A model generated the notes under the pieces. It saw nothing but the letters and a program-made list of their open reading frames with translations, was not told where the DNA came from and did not search any database. DNA of 19,162 nucleotides from Bacteroidales bacterium UBA1223 (GTDB lineage Bacteria > Bacteroidota > Bacteroidia > Bacteroidales > P3): assembly GCA_002309155.1 (NCBI GenBank), contig DBXB01000006.1:36857-56018 (forward strand). Reading direction: 5' to 3'. Shown here in pieces: positions 6,544-13,654 of the stretch (its first letter is position 1; the number at the start of each line of letters is the position of its first letter). The translations under genes were made by a program, and so were the position numbers.

Positions 6544-6768
6544 TGGGAGTTAAAAAGGAGTTAAGGGAAGTTAAGAGAAGTTAAGGGACAATACATTTTT
6601 GTGACCGGTGATACAATCGGGTCACGGGTCACAGGTCACGGTTCACGTTACAAAAAAAAATGGGAGTTAAAAAGGAGTTAAGGGAAGTTAAGGGACAATA
6701 CATTTTTGTGACCGGTGATACAATCGGGTCACGGTTCACAGGTCACGGTTCACGTTACAAAAAAAATA
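6544..6768 (+). repeat. Tandem duplication of an intergenic unit (about 117 and 108 bp)
   Basis: Unit 1 (6544-6660) and unit 2 (6661-6768) both run GGGAGTTAAAAAGGAG..., GTTAAGGGACAATAC, GTGACCGGTGATACAATCGG, a series of GGTCACGG-type motifs and an A-run. Unit 1 has one extra 10-bp AGTTAAGAGA-type step and otherwise they differ at very few positions. The whole dnaG to 6806 interval (6364-6805) holds only this duplication, the dnaG duplicate and a promoter box. Confidence 0.85.
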
Positions 6769-6770
6769 TG

Positions 6771-6778
6771 TATCTTTG
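6771..6778 (+). promoter_or_regulatory. Promoter -7 box of the T9SS substrate gene
   Basis: TATCTTTG matches TAnnTTTG and lies 27 nt before the ATG at 6806. No clear TTG -33 element is seen at the usual distance; the region upstream is an A-run. Confidence 0.6.
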
Positions 6779-6805
6779 CAATCGTAAATTCCATCTACCG
6801 CACCC

Positions 6806-9800
6806 ATGAAAAAGATTCTGATATTATTATTTATAATATTATCAATCAATACCATGTATGCTCGCAACGATCGCGACACGCTTGGATTGGGTGCCACCAT
6901 ACTTTTCTCCGAAAACCGTGGACAGTGGGCGGACAACGTGTTGTTCCGTTCTCAGATGAACGCCGCCACTCTTTTTGTCGAGTCTGACCGCTTCACCTTC
7001 GTCGTACAACATCCTGACAACGACAACCTCCATCACCCCGCAGTCCAACGTGACACAAAGAAGCCGGCGCCAACCTACCGCACCCACTCCTATCAGTTAC
7101 TTTTCGAGGGGGGCAACAGCAGTTCGGTGGAGGGTCTGGACCGCGAGAGCTATGTTGAGAACTACTTCATCGGTAACGACCCGGCACGGTGGAGCACGGG
7201 CATCGGGGTGTTCCGATCAGTAGTCTACCACGACCTCTACGACGGAATCGACATGAAGGTCTATACCGCCAGCAATGCCATGAAGTACGACTTTATAGTC
7301 CGGCCAGGTGCAAAGGCATCGGACATCTCCATGTCGTACCGAGGCGTCGACGACATATCTATCCGCAACGGCAACATCATTGTCCACACCTCTGTGCTCG
7401 ACATCGTAGAACTGCGACCTTACGCCTATCAGATAATCGACGACAGGCAGAAAGAGGTGCCTGCTCACTACCGTCTGAAAGATGGCAAGATCAGCTTCGC
7501 CTTAGGCGACTACGACACCTCGCTGCCTCTGATCATCGACCCTTACCTGCACTTCTCCACCTATACCGGCTCGACCGCAGACAACTGGGGCACTACGGGA
7601 TGTTTCGACTCCTATAAGAACACCTACACCTCTGGACTGGTGTTCGGCAGTGGTTACCCCGTCTCGCTGGGAGCCTACGACGGCACATTCAACGGCAACT
7701 GCGACATAGGTATCTTCAAGTTCGACAGCAGTGGCAGCATCAAGTTATACGCCACCTATATGGGTGGCGGCAACGCTGATATGCCCCACAGCATGTATGT
7801 CAACTCTTTCGACCAACTGGTCATCTTCGGCACCACGGGCTCGTCCGACTTCCCCGTGACCCCCGATGCTTACGACACCAGCTTCAACGGCGGAACCTCT
7901 TTGCAGTATGAAGGCAGCACCACAATAAACTTCCCCAACGGGGTAGACCTCTTCATCAGCCGCTTCAGTCAGGATGGATCACAGTTGCAGGCATCCACCT
8001 ATGTGGGTGGCAGCGGCAACGACGGTCTCAATTACCGCAATTTTGTATATCCCGACGAATATGCCCTGATCATGATGGGCAACGACTCGCTGTATTTTAA
8101 CTACGGCGACGGCGCACGAGGCGAGATCATCACCGACGACCTCAACAACATCTATGTGGGCAGCACCACCACGTCGACCAACTTCCCCGTATCGCCCAAC
8201 TGCATACAGTCCTTCAACAAAGGACGGCAGGAGGGCATAGTCTTCAAGATAGACTACAACCTGAAGAACTTGATGTGGAGCACCTACCTTGGCGGCATCA
8301 AGGACGACGCCATCTATTCCATCGACTGCGACAACGAATACAACGTCTTGGTGACGGGCGGCACCAACTCGCTCAATTTCCCCACCACGGCGGGAAGCTA
8401 CCGTCCCTATTACAGTGGAGGCAGTGCCGACGCCTTCGTCACCAAGATAGACTGTTACGGAACGGTGATACTCGCCAGCACCCTTTTCGGCTCCGCCACC
8501 TACGACCAGAGTTATTTTGTGCGATGCGGTAAGAACAACGATGCGTTCATCTTCGGCCAGACCAAAGCCGCCGGAAGCACTCTCATCCACAACGCCAACT
8601 ACAACACGCCCAACAGCGGACAGTTCCTGGCACGTTTCAAGCCCAACCTCGACACGCTGGTTTGGAGCACCACTTTCGGCGACGGTTCGGGCGAGCCCAA
8701 CATCTCCCCCACCGCCTTCGCCGTCGACATCTGCAACCGCATATACCTCAGCGGTTGGGGACGCATCTTCCTGGGACGCAGCATGGGTGGCAACTATTAC
8801 TCGTGGAACACCCACGGCACCTCAAACCTCACCGTCACCAGCGACGCCTACCAGAGCGTCACCGACGGACAGGATTTCTATATCATGAGTCTCGATGTCG
8901 ACGCCAATAACTTAGTCTACGCCACCTATTTCGGCGAACAGCACAACAGCGACAACTACTACAGCGGTGGCGACCATGTTGACGGTGGCACCAGTCGTTT
9001 CGACAGGCTAGGGACACTCTACCAGTCAGTGTGCGCCAGTTGCTCGGGTGGAGACAATTTCCCGGTGACCACAGGAGCCTTCGGCCAGCACAACAACAGT
9101 ACCAACTGCAACAACGCCATCTTCCGCCTGAACCTCACCGACGACTTCCCAGTGGCAGAGTTTCCTCCACTTATCACCGTCTGCGCACAAGGCAACAATG
9201 TGCCCATGGTGAACACAGGACGTGGCGACAGTTTCCTCTGGATCTTTGACGACAGCACCACTCATGCCACCACCTCCACACAGTCTTTCTACCACCACTT
9301 CGACACCCCGGGACTACACGACGTCACACTCATAGCCTATAAGACTGGCGGATGCAAACCTTCAGACACCTTGACCCGCCAAATCATGATTCTGGGCAAC
9401 GGCCGTTACAGCATCGACACTCTGGAGACATGTCCGGGAATACCTCTGCAGATAGGTGTGCGACCCACGCTGAACGCCAACTATCACTGGATAAGCGGCA
9501 ATGTCAGCGACAGCACCATAGCCAACCCCTACGTCACCCAGAGCGGAGTCTACACCCTGGTGATAAGTCAGAGTGACGCCCCCTGCTTCGACACTGTTGA
9601 CCAGGTGGTCATGGTGGGCGAAGCCAACGCCACCATATCAGGAGACACCCTCAGCTGTTCAGACCCCACAGTGCTCACCATCAACTCCCCGGGAAGCAAC
9701 AACACCTACCAATGGTCTAGCAACAGGCAGTTCACTGACACCCTGAACAGCAACATGCATCAGAGCAATTTCAGTTTCCACCCCGACAGCTCGCAGTGGC

Positions 9801-11074
9801 TCTACGTCCATGTTGTGGACAACTTGGGATGCGAGAAGGACGACAGCATCCATGTCAACTTCTACAGAGTGATGGACAGTCTTGATGTTGTCGACCCTCA
9901 GTGTCCGGGCGACTGTTCGGGACGGGCGACAGTTCACTCCACAAGTCTCGCCGCGACCCCCTTCAACTACCACTGGGGCAACGGATGGACTGGCGACAGC
10001 ACCTGTACCACTCTCTGTGCCGGCAATCACACGGTATACTTCCGTGACGGCAACGGATGCATCGTCGTCACCCCATTTACCATGACCGACCCCCTGCCTC
10101 CCGTCATCAACGCCACCATAGAACATATTCACTGTCACGAGACCTGCACCGGAAGCATCTCGGTGGATGTCACCGGCAACTCCACCTACAGTCTGCTCTG
10201 GATTGACGACAGTTCCACGACGACGGTTCGCGACAGTCTCTGCAGCGGCACATACATCCTCCAAGTCGTAGACAGTACAGGATGCATATTTTTCGACACC
10301 TTCGAGATCCTCGACCATGTAGACATCGACATCGACATCAGTCTGCTCAGGAACAGTTGTCCCGATCTATGCAACGGCAGTGCCATAGCCACCGCCAGTG
10401 GTGGCACTGAGCCATACAGCTACCTCTGGAGCTCGGGGGAGGAAGGCGACAACGCCAATCAGCTCTGCGAAGGCACGGCATTTGTCGTCGTCACCGACGC
10501 CTACGGATGCCAGTCGACCGACAGCATCAACATTGACCGGCAGCATTCGTTCGACAGCATAGAGGTGTGGGCCGACGACACGGTGATTTTCAGCGGTCAC
10601 AGCACCACACTGCATGTCACCGAGATTCCCTACGGTGAATATTACTGGAGTCCGTCGGTAATGCTCGCGGGAGCCTCGACAAGTCATCCACAGGCCACTC
10701 CGCTGGACACCACAACATTTGTCGTCACCGTCACCGACTCGGCGGGATGCCTCTACAACGACTCACTAACAATATTCTGCATCTCCGTCAACTGCGGCAA
10801 ACCCAACATACGCATTCCCAACGCTTTCACGCCCAACAACGACGGCAAGAACGACATGCTGTGTTTCAGTGGCGAATGGATACAGGAATTCCACATCACC
10901 ATCTTCACTCGCTGGGGAGAGAAAATCTACGAGAGTGACGACATCACCGAATGCTGGGACGGCAGATACAAGAACAACTGGTGCATGCCCGGCGTGTATG
11001 TCTACTACTGCACCGTCCTCTGCCAGGACGGACAGACCACCCAACTCAAAGGCGACGTAACGGTGATACGGTAG
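6806..11074 (+). CDS. Secreted multidomain protein with T9SS type B sorting domain (gliding-motility-associated C-terminal)
   Basis: A 1422-residue exported protein. MKKILILLFIILSINTMYA is a Sec signal peptide. Residues about 25-240 begin with FSENRGQWADNVLF, as in the N-terminal domain that precedes SBBP propeller proteins. Residues about 248-770 contain repeated blade-like units (ATYMGGGNADMPHS, STYVGGSGNDG, STYLGGIKDDAI; TSD-FPVTPDAYD type). A PKD-like domain lies near 781-865 (FLWIFDDSTTH). Three SprB-like repeats span about 1027-1245, each with a CPGDCSG / CHETCTG / CPDLCNG start and a D-GC end. The last 88 residues (from IRIPNAFTPNNDGKND) are the CHU_C type B sorting domain that directs type IX secretion across the outer membrane. 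No enzyme motif is visible, so an adhesin or surface role is an inference. It is monocistronic by layout. Confidence 0.9.
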   Translation: MKKILILLFIILSINTMYARNDRDTLGLGATILFSENRGQWADNVLFRSQMNAATLFVESDRFTFVVQHPDNDNLHHPAVQRDTKKPAPTYRTHSYQLLFEGGNSSSVEGLDRESYVENYFIGNDPARWSTGIGVFRSVVYHDLYDGIDMKVYTASNAMKYDFIVRPGAKASDISMSYRGVDDISIRNGNIIVHTSVLDIVELRPYAYQIIDDRQKEVPAHYRLKDGKISFALGDYDTSLPLIIDPYLHFSTYTGSTADNWGTTGCFDSYKNTYTSGLVFGSGYPVSLGAYDGTFNGNCDIGIFKFDSSGSIKLYATYMGGGNADMPHSMYVNSFDQLVIFGTTGSSDFPVTPDAYDTSFNGGTSLQYEGSTTINFPNGVDLFISRFSQDGSQLQASTYVGGSGNDGLNYRNFVYPDEYALIMMGNDSLYFNYGDGARGEIITDDLNNIYVGSTTTSTNFPVSPNCIQSFNKGRQEGIVFKIDYNLKNLMWSTYLGGIKDDAIYSIDCDNEYNVLVTGGTNSLNFPTTAGSYRPYYSGGSADAFVTKIDCYGTVILASTLFGSATYDQSYFVRCGKNNDAFIFGQTKAAGSTLIHNANYNTPNSGQFLARFKPNLDTLVWSTTFGDGSGEPNISPTAFAVDICNRIYLSGWGRIFLGRSMGGNYYSWNTHGTSNLTVTSDAYQSVTDGQDFYIMSLDVDANNLVYATYFGEQHNSDNYYSGGDHVDGGTSRFDRLGTLYQSVCASCSGGDNFPVTTGAFGQHNNSTNCNNAIFRLNLTDDFPVAEFPPLITVCAQGNNVPMVNTGRGDSFLWIFDDSTTHATTSTQSFYHHFDTPGLHDVTLIAYKTGGCKPSDTLTRQIMILGNGRYSIDTLETCPGIPLQIGVRPTLNANYHWISGNVSDSTIANPYVTQSGVYTLVISQSDAPCFDTVDQVVMVGEANATISGDTLSCSDPTVLTINSPGSNNTYQWSSNRQFTDTLNSNMHQSNFSFHPDSSQWLYVHVVDNLGCEKDDSIHVNFYRVMDSLDVVDPQCPGDCSGRATVHSTSLAATPFNYHWGNGWTGDSTCTTLCAGNHTVYFRDGNGCIVVTPFTMTDPLPPVINATIEHIHCHETCTGSISVDVTGNSTYSLLWIDDSSTTTVRDSLCSGTYILQVVDSTGCIFFDTFEILDHVDIDIDISLLRNSCPDLCNGSAIATASGGTEPYSYLWSSGEEGDNANQLCEGTAFVVVTDAYGCQSTDSINIDRQHSFDSIEVWADDTVIFSGHSTTLHVTEIPYGEYYWSPSVMLAGASTSHPQATPLDTTTFVVTVTDSAGCLYNDSLTIFCISVNCGKPNIRIPNAFTPNNDGKNDMLCFSGEWIQEFHITIFTRWGEKIYESDDITECWDGRYKNNWCMPGVYVYYCTVLCQDGQTTQLKGDVTVIR

Positions 11075-11096
11075 TATTTAACAACTTTAACTTTCT

Positions 11097-11111
11097 GCCT
11101 GCTCTGCAGGC
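11097..11111 (+). terminator. Possible terminator hairpin after the T9SS substrate gene
   Basis: GCCTGC-TCT-GCAGGC is a perfect 6-bp stem 22 nt after the stop codon, but only a short T stretch (CTTTGAA) follows, so terminator function is weakly supported. Confidence 0.4.
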
Positions 11112-11218
11112 TTTGAACCGAAGGTCGCGTGGTACGCCTGCCGAGCTCATTGAGGCAACACATTAGAAATAAATTTATTCAAGTGAGTCAGCACCTAAGA
11201 AATAAATCAAATCAAGCG

Positions 11219-11366
11219 AAAAACCTCTAACCTCAAACATCATACATCATACATCAAACATCATACATCATACATCATACATCATACCTCTTCACACCTT
11301 AACCTCTTTAACCTTTAACCTTTATCATATCAACATTTAACCATATCAACATATCAACAAAAAAAA
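11219..11366 (+). repeat. 148-nt G-free repeat leader (ATACATC, TTTAACC, ATATCAAC units)
   Basis: From 11219 to the GTG start at 11367 the plus strand has no G at all. It is built from about eight CATACAT-type heptamers, TTTAACC units and ATATCAAC octamers. The remainder of the gap, 11112-11218, is AT-rich, with a small block around 11125-11155 carrying GGTACGCC and GAGCTC, which may be a decayed relative of the palindromic element. Confidence 0.8.
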
Positions 11367-12251
11367 GTGAAAGAGAAAAAAGACCAGTTTATAATAGCAT
11401 ATATCACCGATTTCGAGAAGACCGAGACGGTGCTCTCCTACTCACTGTGGCTTGCGTCACTGTTGCAGAAGGGACTTATCCTCACCCATATCTGCGACCC
11501 ACGTTACAGTTCATTGTCGCCCGACGAAGCTGAGAAAAAGCTCAAAGACCTTCAACAAGAGTTATCGAGCGCCGGTACGCCCACGTCCCCGTGGGCATCC
11601 AATTCCCTCGTACCAGCGGGCATCAATATCTCCTATGCCGCCCTCAAGGGCGACAGTCGCCAGATTATCACCGCACTGCCTACACTCCTTAGTGCCGTCG
11701 CCATTGTCGCCCAAGTAGTGCCACACGCACGTCGCCGCAATGCCATGAGTCGCAGAGCGTTGCTCAGAAATTTCGCCGAATGCAAGACAGCGTTTCTTGT
11801 AGCGCAGAAACCACTGACCGACGCCAAGGCTCTCACTGATATCGCCATGGCTATCGATTTCAAAAAAGAGAGCAAAGACAAGATTATTTGGTCAAGCTAT
11901 TTCCCACGGTTCGGCAATCTCAACATGCATGTGCTCTACTACGACTACAAAGACCAGTTCCTGCACAGCAAGTGGTATGCCAACATGACGCAACTCCACA
12001 AACTCTACTCTGGTCTCAACATCTCCTTCAAACCCCACATCATCAAATCAAAGTCAACATTTCTCGACATCAACGCACTGCGTTATGCCGCCGAGAACCA
12101 CTACGGCATGCTGATTTCAGTAACCACAAAAGAAAAAGACGGACTGGAGTTCTTCATCGGCGTACAAGAGAAGAGGACCATCGTCAATCGGGAAGGCCTA
12201 CCCATACTTTTCCTCAACCCACGCGAAGACCTCTACGTACTTTGCGACTGA
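11367..12251 (+). CDS. Universal stress protein (UspA)-like protein
   Basis: A 294-residue cytoplasmic protein read from GTG (MKEKKDQFIIAYITDF). The first half shows the Usp pattern of a beta strand, a helix (TETVLSYSLWLASLLQKGLILTHI) and later strands; the second half (residues about 150-290) ends like another Usp unit, suggesting a tandem fold. The canonical G-2x-G-9x-G-S/T nucleotide site is not evident, so ligand binding is unknown. Residues 69-79 (AGTPTSPWASN) come from an inserted palindromic element; removing about 15 residues between the two AG dipeptides would join LSSAG to INISYA. No TAnnTTTG box was found in the 292-bp gap upstream. It converges on the chromate transporter pair. 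The family call rests on fold-like pattern only. Confidence 0.6.
   Translation: MKEKKDQFIIAYITDFEKTETVLSYSLWLASLLQKGLILTHICDPRYSSLSPDEAEKKLKDLQQELSSAGTPTSPWASNSLVPAGINISYAALKGDSRQIITALPTLLSAVAIVAQVVPHARRRNAMSRRALLRNFAECKTAFLVAQKPLTDAKALTDIAMAIDFKKESKDKIIWSSYFPRFGNLNMHVLYYDYKDQFLHSKWYANMTQLHKLYSGLNISFKPHIIKSKSTFLDINALRYAAENHYGMLISVTTKEKDGLEFFIGVQEKRTIVNREGLPILFLNPREDLYVLCD
11571..11603 (+). repeat. In-frame palindromic element, copy D (33-nt form) in the Usp-like gene
   Basis: This 33-nt core encodes AGTPTSPWASN in the gene's frame. GCCCACG and CGTGGGC form a perfect 7-bp hairpin around TCCC. A second CGTACCAGCGGGCATC follows at 11609-11624, which restores an Ala-Gly pair and may be the insertion's right end or a target duplication. 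Confidence 0.85.
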
Positions 12252-12347
12252 GTGTAAAGGTTAAAGGTTAAAGGTTAAAGGTTAAAGGTTAAAGGTTAAA
12301 GAGGTTTTCATCTTAACATCTTAACATCTTAACACCTTATCAACATA
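12252..12347. repeat. Convergent intergenic repeat: C-free half then G-free half
   Basis: After the Usp-like stop, AAAGGTT heptamers run to 12308 with no C. From 12309 to 12347 the sequence switches to CATCTTAA and ATATCAAC units with no G. GTTAAAG and CTTAAC motifs of the halves are partly complementary, so RNA from either strand could fold at the junction. The TGA stop of the chromate transporter gene lies within the ATATCAAC repeat. It may serve as a bidirectional terminator. Confidence 0.6.
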
Positions 12348-12932
12348 TCAACATTCACCAATCGAATATACCACCAATCCGACGATGCCGGAGGCGAGAA
12401 TAAGGATGATGGGATTGGTGTGACGTCGCCATGAGAGCCAGAAGACTGTGACGAAGATCAGCAAGCTGACCACAAATTGCTTGTTGAATCCCGGCACGCC
12501 GAAACTTTCCTGAGTGAGCAACAGCAGTGCGGCGGCGGCAATGAGTCCGACGACAGTGATACGAAGAACCTTGAATATCGAGTCAACGACAGGATTCCCC
12601 TTATGATGCGACAACCAGCTGAAGACCAACAGCATCGCCACTACGGGAAGTATAATCACTGCCAGTGACGCTATCAGTGAGCCCAGGACACCCTCCCAAG
12701 CCGGCAAACCAAGATTGACCACGGCGGTATAGCCCGCGTATGTGGCAGTGTTAATGCCCATAGGTCCGGGAGTCATCTGACTGATAGCGAGGATATCGGT
12801 AAATTCCGAAGCAGTCATCCATCCGTTCTTCTCCACCACCTCATTCTGTATCAAGGCGACCATAGAGTAGCCACCTCCAAAAGTGAAGATGCCTATCTTA
12901 AGAAATGTCAGGAAGAGCCGGATTAGAATCAT
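12348..12932 (-). CDS. Chromate transporter family protein, half-length (second of pair)
   Basis: A 194-residue integral membrane protein of the CHR family with one transporter domain. The N-terminal signature is FGGGYSMVALIQNEV, with WMTASEFTDILAISQMTPGP and then hydrophobic segments. Paired single-domain CHR proteins in other bacteria work together to export chromate, but many family members have unknown substrates. It lies downstream of another single-domain CHR gene in the same direction, 90 bp apart. Its last codons and stop are made by the adjoining repeat. Whether chromate is the real substrate cannot be told from sequence. Confidence 0.9.
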   Translation of the reverse strand: MILIRLFLTFLKIGIFTFGGGYSMVALIQNEVVEKNGWMTASEFTDILAISQMTPGPMGINTATYAGYTAVVNLGLPAWEGVLGSLIASLAVIILPVVAMLLVFSWLSHHKGNPVVDSIFKVLRITVVGLIAAAALLLLTQESFGVPGFNKQFVVSLLIFVTVFWLSWRRHTNPIILILASGIVGLVVYSIGEC

Positions 12933-13022
12933 TTTTTATGTTAAGGTGTTAAGGTGTTAAGATGTTAAGGTATTAAGATGTTAAGGTGTTAAGAAACTTC
13001 ACAATTTATCAACTTCACATCT
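12933..13022 (-). repeat. TTAAGGTG/TTAAGATG octamers between the chromate transporter genes
   Basis: Eight-bp units run from 12938 to about 12992. On the minus strand the 64 nt before the start codon (12933-12996) contain no G. The rest (12997-13022) has CTTCAC units with the opposite skew and provides the TGA stop of the preceding gene. Confidence 0.75.
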
Positions 13023-13559
13023 TCACGACTTCACTTTTTTGAATTTCCCCCAAATCAGTCCGCCGAGAATAGCAGCCACTATAATCCATACTGGAGAGAC
13101 ACCCAGAAGCCATATCAACAATGCGGCGACCACGGGGATCCAACAGTTGGTCCATGTAACCTTGGCAGACTTAGCCAACCGGAACACAGGGGCGGCGATG
13201 AGTGCAACGACTGCGGGACGAAGTCCCATGAAGATACGCTCAACGACGACATTGTCGCGGAAATAACGCAGAAAGACTGCCAGCAGAAGAATCAGAGCTA
13301 TGGGCATCAGTATGTTGCCAGCCACAGCACTCACCACACCCCTGAATCCTCCCAGACGTCGCCCGATACAGGTTGCCATATTCACGGCAAAGATACCGGG
13401 CATGGCCTGAGAGAGCGACAGATAGTCGAGGAACTCCTCACGGGTGAGCCATTTGCGACGGTCGACGACCTCCTGCTCCATCAGGGGAATCATCACGTAA
13501 CCACCGCCAATAGTGAATGTTCCGATTTTCCAGAAGCTGACAAAGAGTTTCCAATACAT
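13023..13559 (-). CDS. Chromate transporter family protein, half-length (first of pair)
   Basis: A 178-residue membrane protein of the CHR family, with IGGGYVMIPLMEQEVV, WLTREEFLDYLSLSQAMPG and several transmembrane segments. It is the promoter-proximal member of the pair and probably forms a two-subunit transporter with the next gene. The ATG at 13559 lies only 4 nt after a TATCTTTG box, so its transcript may be leaderless. It is divergent from terC. Confidence 0.9.
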   Translation of the reverse strand: MYWKLFVSFWKIGTFTIGGGYVMIPLMEQEVVDRRKWLTREEFLDYLSLSQAMPGIFAVNMATCIGRRLGGFRGVVSAVAGNILMPIALILLLAVFLRYFRDNVVVERIFMGLRPAVVALIAAPVFRLAKSAKVTWTNCWIPVVAALLIWLLGVSPVWIIVAAILGGLIWGKFKKVKS

Positions 13560-13563
13560 GATG

Positions 13564-13571
13564 CAAAGATA
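13564..13571 (-). promoter_or_regulatory. -7 box of the chromate transporter pair
   Basis: TATCTTTG on the minus strand, four nucleotides before the ATG. This spacing would put the transcription start at or next to the start codon. Confidence 0.6.
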
Positions 13572-13616
13572 GAAAAAATATCAACATATAAATATATAAA
13601 CATATCAACATATAAA
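13572..13616. repeat. AT-rich ATATCAAC/ATATAAAC repeat in the divergent promoter region
   Basis: Units of ATATCAAC and ATATAAAC fill the space between the two divergent -7 boxes. No other site is apparent. Confidence 0.6.
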
Positions 13617-13624
13617 CTTTTTCG

Positions 13625-13632
13625 TATTTTTG
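13625..13632 (+). promoter_or_regulatory. terC promoter -7 box
   Basis: TATTTTTG matches TAnnTTTG and ends 22 nt before the terC ATG. The short interval leaves no room for a manganese riboswitch. Confidence 0.6.
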
Positions 13633-13654
13633 CAGACCGATTATTAACGACACT

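Noticed and set aside
7979..8815. 278-residue open frame antisense to the T9SS substrate
   Set aside because: Low-complexity Val/Gly/Ala-rich translation arising from codon bias of the sense gene; no domain, promoter or start context.
9659..10318. 219-residue antisense open frame
   Set aside because: Opposite the SprB-like repeats; explained by codon bias.
11219..11366. CRISPR array
   Set aside because: Units of 7-8 bp follow each other without spacers, and there are no cas genes.
13572..13654. Manganese (yybP-ykoY) riboswitch before terC
   Set aside because: The space after the promoter box is only 22 nt and shows no structured sequence.
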